From NCBI GenBank assembly GCA_017990155.1, contig JAGNOM010000015.1, forward strand, positions 1-17,637: a stretch of DNA of 17,637 nt, given 5' to 3'. The translations under genes and the position numbers were made by a program. Shown one piece after another: positions 1 through 6,916 of this stretch; within the stretch, counting starts at the first letter, position 1; every line of letters begins with the position of its first letter. The stretch comes from Propionivibrio sp. GTDB taxonomy: Bacteria; Pseudomonadota; Gammaproteobacteria; Burkholderiales; Rhodocyclaceae. The notes beneath the pieces were generated by a model. It was not told the DNA's origin. It did no database searches and worked only from the letters and a program-made list of their open reading frames with translations.

Positions 1-1132
1 CGTACCCGGTCGTGCCATTGATCTGACCAGCGAAGAAAAGCCCCTTGATCGCCTTGGTTTCAAGCGAAGCGTGCAGCCCGGTCGGATCGAAGTAGTCGTA
101 TTCGATGGCATAGCCGGGGCGCAGGATATGGCAGTTTTCCAGGCCTTTCATCGAGCGCACCAGCGCCAGTTGCACGTCGAATGGCAGGCTCGTCGAAATC
201 CCGTTCGGATAGATCTCGTGCGTCGTCAGCCCCTCGGGTTCGAGGAAGATGTTGTGGCTCGTTTTCGACGCGAAACGGTGAATCTTGTCCTCGATCGACG
301 GGCAATAGCGTGGGCCGACGCCTTCGATGACGCCGGTGTACATCGGCGAGCGATCGAGGTTGTTGCGGATGATGTCGTGCGTGCGCTCGTTGGTACTGGT
401 GACCCAGCACGGCAGCTGCTGCGGGTGCTGGCTGGCCTTGCCGAGCAATGAGAATACCGGCAAAGGATCGTCGGAATGCTGCTCGGCCATCACCGAGAAA
501 TCGATGGTCTTGCCGTCAAGACGCGGCGGCGTCCCGGTTTTCAGGCGCCCGGCCGGCAGCTGCAGTTCGCGCAGCCGCGCCGCCAGCGACACCGAGGGCA
601 GCTCACTCATGCGACCGCCAGTCGTATTCGACAGACCGACATGAATGCGGCCGTTGAGGAAAGTACCGGCCGTCAGAACCACGGCGCGCGCAGCGAAGCT
701 CACGCCCAACTGCGTCACGGCACCAACCACCCGGTAGCCCTCGACGATCAGGTCGTCGCACGCCTGCGCAAACAAGGTCAGGTTCGGCTGATTTTCGAGA
801 CGGCCGCGGATCGCCTGCTTGTACAGCACGCGATCGGCCTGTGCCCGCGTCGCGCGCACGGCCGGGCCCTTGCTCGAGTTGAGGATGCGAAACTGGATGC
901 CGGCCTCGTCGGTCGCCGCGGCCATCGCGCCGTCGAGCGCGTCGACTTCCTTGACCAGGTGGCCCTTGCCAATGCCGCCGATCGACGGGTTGCAACTCAT
1001 GGCGCCGAGCGTATCGAGGCTGTGCGTGAGCAGCAAGGTCTTGACACCCATGCGCGCGCTGGCGAGCGCCGCCTCGGTGCCGGCGTGGCCGCCGCCGACC
1101 ACGATCACGTCGAAACGGTCTGGAAACTGCAT
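1..1132 (-). CDS. mnmG: MnmG (GidA), tRNA uridine-5-carboxymethylaminomethyl synthase subunit, 3' end cut by window
   Basis: FAD protein that works with MnmE to install the carboxymethylaminomethyl group on U34 of several tRNAs, in the cytoplasm. The first 377 codons are here and are open throughout; the family is about 630 residues, so roughly 250 residues lie beyond the left edge. Visible: the FAD-binding GGGHAG loop at residues 13-18, the conserved SCNPSIGG stretch at about 46-53, the first GidA signature GPRYCPSIEDKIHRF at 273-287, and the start of the second signature, AGQINGTTGY, at 368-377. The start is set by the family N-terminus (MQFPDRFDVIVVGGG). No clear Shine-Dalgarno lies in front of it. 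Divergent from the response-regulator gene. In many proteobacteria rsmG and parAB follow mnmG, but that side is outside the window. Confidence 0.97.
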   Translation of the reverse strand, partial: MQFPDRFDVIVVGGGHAGTEAALASARMGVKTLLLTHSLDTLGAMSCNPSIGGIGKGHLVKEVDALDGAMAAATDEAGIQFRILNSSKGPAVRATRAQADRVLYKQAIRGRLENQPNLTLFAQACDDLIVEGYRVVGAVTQLGVSFAARAVVLTAGTFLNGRIHVGLSNTTGGRMSELPSVSLAARLRELQLPAGRLKTGTPPRLDGKTIDFSVMAEQHSDDPLPVFSLLGKASQHPQQLPCWVTSTNERTHDIIRNNLDRSPMYTGVIEGVGPRYCPSIEDKIHRFASKTSHNIFLEPEGLTTHEIYPNGISTSLPFDVQLALVRSMKGLENCHILRPGYAIEYDYFDPTGLHASLETKAIKGLFFAGQINGTTGY

Positions 1133-1167
1133 GGGGAGTCCGTGAAATCCGGGAGTGCTGAAGGGAT

Positions 1168-1188
1168 GCGGATTCTACGCCAATCCGC
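1168..1188 (-). promoter_or_regulatory. possible mnmG promoter -10 inside a small inverted repeat
   Basis: On the minus strand, TAGAAT (plus positions 1172-1177) matches 5 of 6 bases of the sigma-70 -10 box and lies about 40 nt before the mnmG start. No good -35 is seen at 16-18 bp. The box overlaps a perfect 7-bp inverted repeat (GCGGATT at 1168-1174, AATCCGC at 1182-1188, 7-nt loop), which could be an operator or chance. Confidence 0.3.
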
Positions 1189-1318
1189 TGAAAAATAACA
1201 GGTTTCAGCCGCGCTGGCGGGTTATGACCAAGGCCTGAACGACGGCGGTGCGAAATGACTGCCGACAACACATTGTTCTTGCTTGATCGCCGCAGAACTG
1301 TCGCGTAAGGTTCCCGAC

Positions 1319-3034
1319 ATGGCCACCCCCGACACCAACGACACCTCCGAGATCATGCGCCGCATCGGCAAGGAACTGCCGCGCATGCGCGTCCTGCTTG
1401 TCGACCGCCACGCCAGCGCGCGCAATACCCTGCGCATGATCCTGTCGACGCTGGGCATCACCGCCGTCCATAACGCGGCGAGCACGATCGAGGTGATGCG
1501 ACAGGTGAAGGCCTATTCGTTCGAAATCATCTTCACCGACTACCATCTCGACGACGGGCGCGACGGCCAGCAGTTGCTGGAAGAGCTGCGGCAGCTGCGG
1601 CTGATTTCGCTATCCACCGTGTTCATGATCATCACCGCCGAGCGCGGCTATCACAACGTGGTCTCGGTCGCCGAACTGGCGCCGGACGACTACCTGATCA
1701 AGCCATTCACCGCCGACCAGTTGCAGAGCCGCCTGGCCAAGGCGCTGTACAAAAAGAAGTACTTCGAGCGCGTGTTCCGCCACCTCGACAACGGCGCCTT
1801 CGTCGACGCGCTCGCCGCGTGCGAAGGACTGATCGGCAAGGACGACCAGTTCCTCTACGACACCTTGCGCTTCAAGGGCGAAATCCTCAACGCGCTCGGC
1901 CGCTACGAAGAAGCCAAGGCCGTTTATCAGCAAGTGCTGGACAACGCCATGGTGCCCTGGGCGCGAATGGGACTGGCCGTTTCCCTGCGCGGACTCGACG
2001 CGCTGGCCGAGGCCGAAGCGATCGGCACGTCGATCATCGATGACTTCCCTGAATACCTGGCGGCCTACGATTTCGTCGCCAACGTGCGCGAGGAGATGGG
2101 CAAGCTCGGCGAGGCCCAGGAAACGCTACTGAAGGCATCCGTCATTTCGCCCAACAATGCTCTGCGCCAGCGCATGGTCGCCGACATCGCCGTGCGCAAC
2201 GACGACCTCGACGTCGCCGAACGCGCCTACGGCAAAGTGCTTGAACGACATCGCGGATCGTCGCTTCGGGTCATCGACGACTACACCAATCTGACGCGCG
2301 TCATGCTCGATCGCGGTCGTACCGATGGCGCACGCATGATCACCCAGGAATTGCGCCGCGACTGGCGCGGCAACAAGCAGGGCGAACTCGCCGCCTTGGT
2401 CATGGACAGTCTGTGCTGCAATCAGGAAGGAGAGCCGGCCAAGGCCAAGCAAGCGCTGGAGAAGGCGCTCGCCCTGCACGCCACCCTTGACGACGATCCC
2501 AAAGCCAAGGAAATGTCGCAGAAAATCGCCGTCGATCTGGCGCACGCCTGCCTGGCCTCCGGTGAAGAAGACCGCGCCAAGGAAATCCTGAGCAAGGTCG
2601 CCGCCGAAAATCACGAAGATCGCGGGATGATCGCGCAGATCCAGGGCGTTTTCGCCAAGACCGGCAACGAGGAAGCCGGCCAGTCGATGCTGGCGCAGGT
2701 CGGGCGCGAGATCGTTGAACTCAACAACCGCGGTGTGCTGGCCGCGCGCAGCGGCGATCTGGTGAACTCGGTGCAGATGCTGATCGAAGCGGTCGAACGT
2801 GTGCCCAACCTGCAATTCCTCGTCAACGCCAGCAAAGCGATCTTCACCCTGCTCGACCGCAAGGGCTGGAACGAAGACCTGGCGCAACGCGGCATTCGTT
2901 ACCTGCAGATGGCGCAGGCCAAGGACATGCGCAACCCGAAAGTCATCTCGGCGCGCGAGCTGTATCAGCAGGCGGCTCGCAAGTACGGCATCGAAGTGGT
3001 CCCGATCGGCGGCGCGCGCGGGTCGACGGAATAG
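1319..3034 (+). CDS. response regulator receiver protein with C-terminal TPR-type repeats
   Basis: Protein of 571 residues. The receiver domain spans about residues 23-145: phospho-acceptor Asp74 (FTDYHL), Thr106 (IITAE) and Lys128 (LIKPF). In the acidic pair normally written DD, only Asp29 is present (LLVDRHAS); the second position is Arg30. No DNA-binding or enzymatic output domain follows. Residues about 150-571 are helical pairs of tetratricopeptide type (for example GEILNALGRYEEAKAVYQQVL and the segment around AERAYGKVLERH), so output is probably by protein-protein contact. I chose the ATG at 1319 because TAAGG lies just upstream and the receiver domain begins soon after; a TTG at 1283 would add 12 residues. 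The gene converges on mutY with a 10-bp gap. No cognate histidine kinase is in the window, and partner and role are unknown. Confidence 0.88.
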   Translation: MATPDTNDTSEIMRRIGKELPRMRVLLVDRHASARNTLRMILSTLGITAVHNAASTIEVMRQVKAYSFEIIFTDYHLDDGRDGQQLLEELRQLRLISLSTVFMIITAERGYHNVVSVAELAPDDYLIKPFTADQLQSRLAKALYKKKYFERVFRHLDNGAFVDALAACEGLIGKDDQFLYDTLRFKGEILNALGRYEEAKAVYQQVLDNAMVPWARMGLAVSLRGLDALAEAEAIGTSIIDDFPEYLAAYDFVANVREEMGKLGEAQETLLKASVISPNNALRQRMVADIAVRNDDLDVAERAYGKVLERHRGSSLRVIDDYTNLTRVMLDRGRTDGARMITQELRRDWRGNKQGELAALVMDSLCCNQEGEPAKAKQALEKALALHATLDDDPKAKEMSQKIAVDLAHACLASGEEDRAKEILSKVAAENHEDRGMIAQIQGVFAKTGNEEAGQSMLAQVGREIVELNNRGVLAARSGDLVNSVQMLIEAVERVPNLQFLVNASKAIFTLLDRKGWNEDLAQRGIRYLQMAQAKDMRNPKVISARELYQQAARKYGIEVVPIGGARGSTE

Positions 3035-3044
3035 ATCTCGCCCG

Positions 3045-4085
3045 CTACGCCCGATCCATCGCCGCGATCAGGCGCCGGATCGGCGTTGGCAGCGCCGCGG
3101 ATTCGATCTCGCTCAACGGTAGCCATTGCCAGCCCGATTCAGCAATCACGCAACCCCGTTCTTCAACGCGGCAGCGAATAGCCCGAATATCCAGGCGGAA
3201 GTGCGTGAAGGTGTGTCTGAGCGCGGCCAGCGGCAGTGTCTCAAGCAGACGGTATCCGTGGCGCCGGGCAAATTCGGCAGCATTCGCCTCGTTTCCCTCC
3301 GGCAAGCTCAGCAAACCGCCCCAGATGCCAACGGGCGGCCGTCGCTCAAGCAGGACGTGCCGGCCATCGGTCAGCAGCAGCAGGCTCGTCGCGCGTTCCG
3401 GGAGCGTCTTGCGCGGTCGCGCCACCGGCAGCTCCTCCTGCCGCCCCTCGCGGCGCGCGATACAGATTTCGTGCATCGGACAGCTTCCGCAGGCGTACTT
3501 TCCGCGCAGGCAAACCGTCGCACCAAGATCCATCAGGCCCTGCGTGTAGGACTCGACACCGCTCTCGGGAAGCAAGGAATCGGCAAGCTGCCACATCGTT
3601 TTCTCGACCGATGCCGAGCCGGGGAAGCCGTCGATGCCAAAACAGCGCGCCAGAACGCGCTTGACGTTGCCATCGAGAATCGCCGCGCGGGCGCCGAAGG
3701 CGAAGACGGCAATGGCGGCGGCGGTTGAGCGGCCGATTCCCGGCAATTCGGCAATGCGCCCGGGTTCCTGCGGAAACGCGCCGCCGAAATCGGCGACGAG
3801 CACCTGCGCGCAACGGTGCAGATTGCGCGCCCGCGCGTAATAGCCGAGACCGGACCACAGCTCGAGCACCGATTCCAGCGGCGCACGCGCCAGATCGCCC
3901 AGGGTCGGGAAGCGATCGAGAAAGCGCTCGTAATAGGGGATGACCGTGCTGACCTGCGTCTGCTGCAGCATGATCTCGGACAGCCAGATGCGATACGCAT
4001 CGCGCGTATTCTGCCAGGGCAGCGCGTGACGTCCGCACTGGCGCTGCCAGTCGATCAGGCGTCGGGAGAAGGAATGTTCGGTCAT
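3045..4085 (-). CDS. mutY: MutY, adenine DNA glycosylase
   Basis: Removes adenine mispaired with 8-oxoguanine or guanine, limiting G:C to T:A transversions. 346 residues, the usual length. Catalytic Glu37 lies in SEIMLQQTQV; the helix-hairpin-helix LPGIGRSTAAAIAVF at about 114-128 is followed by catalytic Asp138 in AILDGNVKRV. The four iron-sulfur cysteines are Cys192, 199, 202 and 208 (C-x6-C-x2-C-x5-C). The C-terminal part, from about residue 230, is the NUDIX-like 8-oxoG-sensing domain (RRPPVGIWGGLLSLPEG). Only a weak GGAA precedes the start. The 214 bp between this gene and the flavin reductase gene holds no further gene that I can support and no clear promoter; I saw only short hairpins (for example CTGTC/GACAG at 4113-4131). 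Confidence 0.97.
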   Translation of the reverse strand: MTEHSFSRRLIDWQRQCGRHALPWQNTRDAYRIWLSEIMLQQTQVSTVIPYYERFLDRFPTLGDLARAPLESVLELWSGLGYYARARNLHRCAQVLVADFGGAFPQEPGRIAELPGIGRSTAAAIAVFAFGARAAILDGNVKRVLARCFGIDGFPGSASVEKTMWQLADSLLPESGVESYTQGLMDLGATVCLRGKYACGSCPMHEICIARREGRQEELPVARPRKTLPERATSLLLLTDGRHVLLERRPPVGIWGGLLSLPEGNEANAAEFARRHGYRLLETLPLAALRHTFTHFRLDIRAIRCRVEERGCVIAESGWQWLPLSEIESAALPTPIRRLIAAMDRA

Positions 4086-4299
4086 CGCGTTTCCGGATTG
4101 CTGAGGGCCTTGCTGTCTCGCTTCTCGACAGTCAATCGTGCGCAGGCGATAATCGGCGGCGATATGCCGCAGTCACCCACGGAGCAAACGGACGGAACAC
4201 ACGGTCTTGTGCGGTTGAACATGCCTGGACACGTCAAGGAACAAACCGGGCGCAAGCATCCGATACTCCTGAACTTCTCTGAAGAGCGCCGATCTTAGC

Positions 4300-4953
4300 A
4301 TGCCCCTCAAACCCGTCTCCGAGCCGCCGATGACCCAGACGAATGCCGCCGCAACCTGCCCTGAAACACCGACGGTGAGCGCCGACCTGCCCTGCGCGAC
4401 CTGCGACGCGGGGAACGCACCGAAGAAGCTCGACGCGCGGAATCCGGACCTCAATTGCCGCGACTTCCGCCGCACCCTCGGCAGTTTTGCGACCGGTATC
4501 ACGGTCATCACCGCCTTGGGACGCGACGGGCAGCCACTGGGCATGACCATTAGCTCGTTCAACTCCGTGTCGCTCGATCCCCCGCTCATTCTCTGGAGTC
4601 TCTCGCTTTCGTCCCCAAGCCTCGAAGCTTTCCGCAACGCGAGCCACTACGCCGTCAACGTGCTGTCGGCAGAACAGGAACAGCTCTCGAACCGCTTCGC
4701 CTCGCGCAACGGGAACCGTTTCGCCGACGTCGACGTTCGCCCGGGACTGGCCGGCGTGCCGCTGATCGAGGGCTGCTGCGCCTGGTTCGAGTGCACCCAG
4801 CATGCGCACTATGCCGGCGGCGACCACCTCATTTTCGTCGGCTACGTCGAACAGTTCGAGCAGAACGACGCGGCCTCGCCGCTGATATTCCATGGCGGAA
4901 GCTATCGCCGCCTGAAGAAAACCGAAACCCATCAGGTGCACCGAACCGACTGA
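4300..4953 (+). CDS. flavin reductase-like domain protein with Cys-containing N-terminal extension
   Basis: Member of the flavin reductase-like FMN-binding family. Relatives use NAD(P)H to reduce flavin for a partner monooxygenase, or carry FMN for another redox step. The domain starts at about residue 54 with DFRRTLGSFATGITVITA and continues with TISSFNSVSLDPPLILWSLS, the typical FMN-contact region, then NGNRFADVDV and the C-terminal barrel end. Length is 217 against about 160-180 for plain family members; the extra part is an N-terminal extension with Cys20, Cys32 and Cys35 (as CATC) and Cys53. The start is uncertain: ATG 4300 and ATG 4330 both lack a clear ribosome site, and both keep the CATC. 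No monooxygenase is next to it, so the partner is not visible. The following cytochrome gene is 85 bp away with its own ribosome site. Confidence 0.85.
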   Translation: MPLKPVSEPPMTQTNAAATCPETPTVSADLPCATCDAGNAPKKLDARNPDLNCRDFRRTLGSFATGITVITALGRDGQPLGMTISSFNSVSLDPPLILWSLSLSSPSLEAFRNASHYAVNVLSAEQEQLSNRFASRNGNRFADVDVRPGLAGVPLIEGCCAWFECTQHAHYAGGDHLIFVGYVEQFEQNDAASPLIFHGGSYRRLKKTETHQVHRTD

Positions 4954-5003
4954 ACCCGCGCGGAAACGCTGTACGATACCGCCCAATCCACCGGGACCGG
5001 ATT

Positions 5004-5024
5004 ACTGCTGACTCAACTGCTGAC
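5004..5024 (+). repeat. tandem 9-bp direct repeat before the cytochrome gene
   Basis: ACTGCTGAC occurs at 5004-5012 and again at 5016-5024, a 12-bp period with a 3-bp spacer. It sits just upstream of the AGAGG ribosome site and the start at 5039. A weak -10-like TACGAT lies upstream, at about 4971-4976. It could be a regulator site or an accident. Confidence 0.45.
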
Positions 5025-5038
5025 AATAGAGGCTTGCC

Positions 5039-5482
5039 ATGGACGACAACAAACAAAACTCTTCACGAACGATCATGTGGGTCACGGTCGCCATCGCGGC
5101 CGTCCTGATTCTGATCGTCTGGCCGCTGTCGATGATCGGTAAAGGCTCGGGCGATGCCAGCGGCGACGACGCCGAGTTGCGCATCCAGCCAGTGGCACGC
5201 GTCGAAATGCAAAAGGCAGCGCCACCTTCGGACGGCAAGCCGCGCAGCGGCGAAACGGTATACAACACCATCTGCAAGGCCTGCCACGACGCTGGCGTCG
5301 CCGGCGCTCCGAAGACCGGTGACAAGGCAGCGTGGGCCGAGCGCATCGCGACCGGCCTCGAAGCACTGCTCAAGTCGGCCGCCAACGGCAAGAATGCGAT
5401 GCCCGCCCGCGGCGGCGCAGCGGATCTGACCGACGACGAACTGAAGGCGGCGGTCGAATATCTCGTAGAGAAATCGAAGTAA
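5039..5482 (+). CDS. membrane-anchored cytochrome c5-type monohaem protein
   Basis: Small electron carrier of 147 residues. An uncleaved N-terminal membrane helix (about residues 12-33) is followed by a flexible, charged linker and then a class I c-type domain from about residue 68. The haem site is Cys79-Lys-Ala-Cys82-His83. The likely sixth ligand is Met121 in NAMPARGG, and the C-terminal helix LTDDELKAAVEYLVEK is characteristic of the c5 group (relatives include the c-type domain seen in neisserial c5). It should face the periplasm and exchange electrons with respiratory complexes. AGAGG (5028-5032) precedes the ATG, and a strong terminator directly follows. It may form a unit with the upstream flavin reductase gene, but the 85-bp gap and its own leader leave this open. 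Confidence 0.93.
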   Translation: MDDNKQNSSRTIMWVTVAIAAVLILIVWPLSMIGKGSGDASGDDAELRIQPVARVEMQKAAPPSDGKPRSGETVYNTICKACHDAGVAGAPKTGDKAAWAERIATGLEALLKSAANGKNAMPARGGAADLTDDELKAAVEYLVEKSK

Positions 5483-5490
5483 TACACCGA

Positions 5491-5537
5491 GGACGGCCCG
5501 GCCTGCTCTCCAGTTGCAGGCCGGGCCGTCCTGTTTT
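5491..5537 (+). terminator. strong intrinsic terminator after the cytochrome c5 gene
   Basis: A perfect 16-bp stem (5491-5506 with 5516-5531), 9-nt loop, followed by TGTTTT. It begins 8 bp after the cytochrome stop codon and ends 13 bp before the next start codon. Confidence 0.92.
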
Positions 5538-5550
5538 GTACGCCGACCCC

Positions 5551-6351
5551 ATGCCCCACATCTACTTCTTCGACATCGACAACACGCTGCTCGACCACGA
5601 CACGCGCGAAATTCCTCAATCGGCGCTCGACGCCATCCAGGCCCTGCATCCGGCCGGACATACGGTGGTCATCGCCACCGGCCGCAGTTACGAACACGCC
5701 AAGCCGTTCATCGATCTGGTCAAGCCGAGCTACGCCATCACCTTGAACGGCGCGCGCATCTTCGCGGGTGAAAAGGAAGTGTTCAAGGCCGCGCTGGACC
5801 GCGATGCGATCTCCGACCTGTTCGACTGGATTTCAGCGCAGGGGCACCATTTCGGCGCCAATCACGGCGGTATCGGCTTCGTCAGCGCCGACGTGCCGAG
5901 CACAACGACGCCGTTGCGAAGCGTCGGCATCGTCGCCGACCCCGAGCAACTCCGCTATCTCGCCGAAGATATCTGTCAGGCCTGGCTGTTTTTCGACGAA
6001 AGCCTCGACGCCACGCTGCGTCCGGCCATTCTCGAACGCTACCCGCAATTCGACACGGTGCGCTGGCACCGGACGGCCGTCGACGTCATGCCGAAGGCGA
6101 TCAACAAGTGGACGGGCTGCCAGTGGGTGCTGAAGCAGACTGGTTTTCATCCCGATCACGCCATCGCCTTCGGCGACGGCCTGAACGATATGGAGATGCT
6201 GCAGGGCGTCGGCCTCGGCGTCGCGATGGGCAATGGGCATCCCGAGTTGAAGGCCATCGCCAACCGCATCGCCCCGGCATTGCACATGGACGGCATCGCC
6301 ACGGTCCTGAACGAACTGGCCGCACATCCGCCAAAAGGCCGCGACGACTGA
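5551..6351 (+). CDS. Cof-type HAD-superfamily phosphatase
   Basis: 266-residue hydrolase of the Cof/YbjI-like HAD group, which dephosphorylates small phosphorylated metabolites such as sugar phosphates or flavin nucleotides; the substrate cannot be read from sequence. HAD motif I is DIDNT at residues 8-12 (nucleophile Asp8), motif II Thr43 (IATGRS), motif III Lys186 (KAINKWTG), motif IV GDGLND at 208-213. The large C2-type cap lies between motifs II and III. The same frame stays open upstream to 5332 but runs through the cytochrome gene, and motif I begins at residue 8 of the ATG 5551 start, so this start is well supported. Odd: no Shine-Dalgarno, and the upstream terminator ends only 13 bp before the start codon. 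Confidence 0.92.
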   Translation: MPHIYFFDIDNTLLDHDTREIPQSALDAIQALHPAGHTVVIATGRSYEHAKPFIDLVKPSYAITLNGARIFAGEKEVFKAALDRDAISDLFDWISAQGHHFGANHGGIGFVSADVPSTTTPLRSVGIVADPEQLRYLAEDICQAWLFFDESLDATLRPAILERYPQFDTVRWHRTAVDVMPKAINKWTGCQWVLKQTGFHPDHAIAFGDGLNDMEMLQGVGLGVAMGNGHPELKAIANRIAPALHMDGIATVLNELAAHPPKGRDD

Positions 6352-6372
6352 ACGGGCATAACAAAAAACAAA

Positions 6373-6409
6373 GCGGCGCCGGGAGGATCTCCCGGCGCCG
6401 CATTTTTTT
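6373..6409. terminator. bidirectional intrinsic terminator between convergent genes
   Basis: A 12-13 bp GC-rich stem (6373-6384 with 6390-6401) has seven T on its right side (6403-6409) and an A-rich run on its left (about 6360-6372, broken by a few C). It can therefore end both the HAD gene (plus) and the DUF2917 gene (minus), whose stop codons lie 21 bp to the left and 17 bp to the right. Confidence 0.92.
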
Positions 6410-6426
6410 ACCTGCTCGGTGCTCTG

Positions 6427-6795
6427 TCAGGCGAAGTGATCGAAACCGACGCCAAAGCTGCCCCGGCCGCCGACGACGAGGCCGCCATTCATCCGGCCGA
6501 ACAGCCAGATGCGGATTTTCTGGCCGATCCGTGCCAGTAGCGAGTGGCGAAGTTCTGACGGATACAGCCGGCAGTGCGCCTCACCCGATCCGCCGACGGA
6601 CTCGATGATCGTCTTGCCTGGATGCGACAGTTGAAAGCTTTGTCCGGGCTTGAGGGAAATGTCTTCCCCGCCGTTCTCTTCGGTGATCCAGATTTCGCCA
6701 TCGATGCAACGCACTTCGCAGCCGACGGTTCCGCGCAGGGAAACCGGTTCGCCAGTGATCAGATCAAGTTGCAGATACGTCGATTGGTTGAGCAT
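6427..6795 (-). CDS. DUF2917 domain protein
   Basis: Small protein of 122 residues in a family of unknown function common in Betaproteobacteria. The conserved block is at about residues 15-75: EPVSLRGTVGCEVRCIDGEIWITEENGG, then DISLKPGQSFQL and a strand-rich end, suggesting a small cupin-like beta fold (inference). The C-terminal tail is Gly-rich (GGLVVGGRGSFGVGFDHFA). The start at 6795 is chosen over a longer frame because AAAGGAG lies 8 bp upstream. It is divergent from a LysR-type regulator and may be controlled by it. No catalytic residues are apparent. Confidence 0.85.
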   Translation of the reverse strand: MLNQSTYLQLDLITGEPVSLRGTVGCEVRCIDGEIWITEENGGEDISLKPGQSFQLSHPGKTIIESVGGSGEAHCRLYPSELRHSLLARIGQKIRIWLFGRMNGGLVVGGRGSFGVGFDHFA

Positions 6796-6916
6796 GATAG
6801 ATCTCCTTTGACCAGCGCGAGTTACTTGGAACAGCAGATTCGGTAGGCTTATTCTGGTCTCGCAGCACGGCGAAAACAATCGCTTTTTATTGCACATATA
6901 TGTTAGTTTATTTTAC
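6796..6916. promoter_or_regulatory. divergent AT-rich control region of the DUF2917 and LysR genes
   Basis: The 121 bp between the two divergent starts contains the most AT-rich patch I noticed in the window (about 6870-6916). It includes a perfect 10-bp palindrome, ACATATATGT at 6894-6903, 13 bp before the LysR start. LysR regulators often bind such T-rich/A-rich dyads in divergent gaps. I could not assign a convincing -35/-10 pair on either strand. Confidence 0.5.

Noticed and set aside
4113..4131. Small hairpin CTGTC/GACAG in the mutY-flavin reductase gap as an operator
   Set aside because: Only 5 bp of stem and no promoter elements around it; too weak to claim.
3816..4298. Plus-strand frame ending just before the flavin reductase gene
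   Set aside because: Most of it is antisense to mutY, and the part in the 4086-4298 gap shows no ribosome site or family likeness.
5332..5550. Upstream extension of the HAD gene
   Set aside because: It overlaps the cytochrome gene and the terminator stem; the HAD fold begins at 5551.
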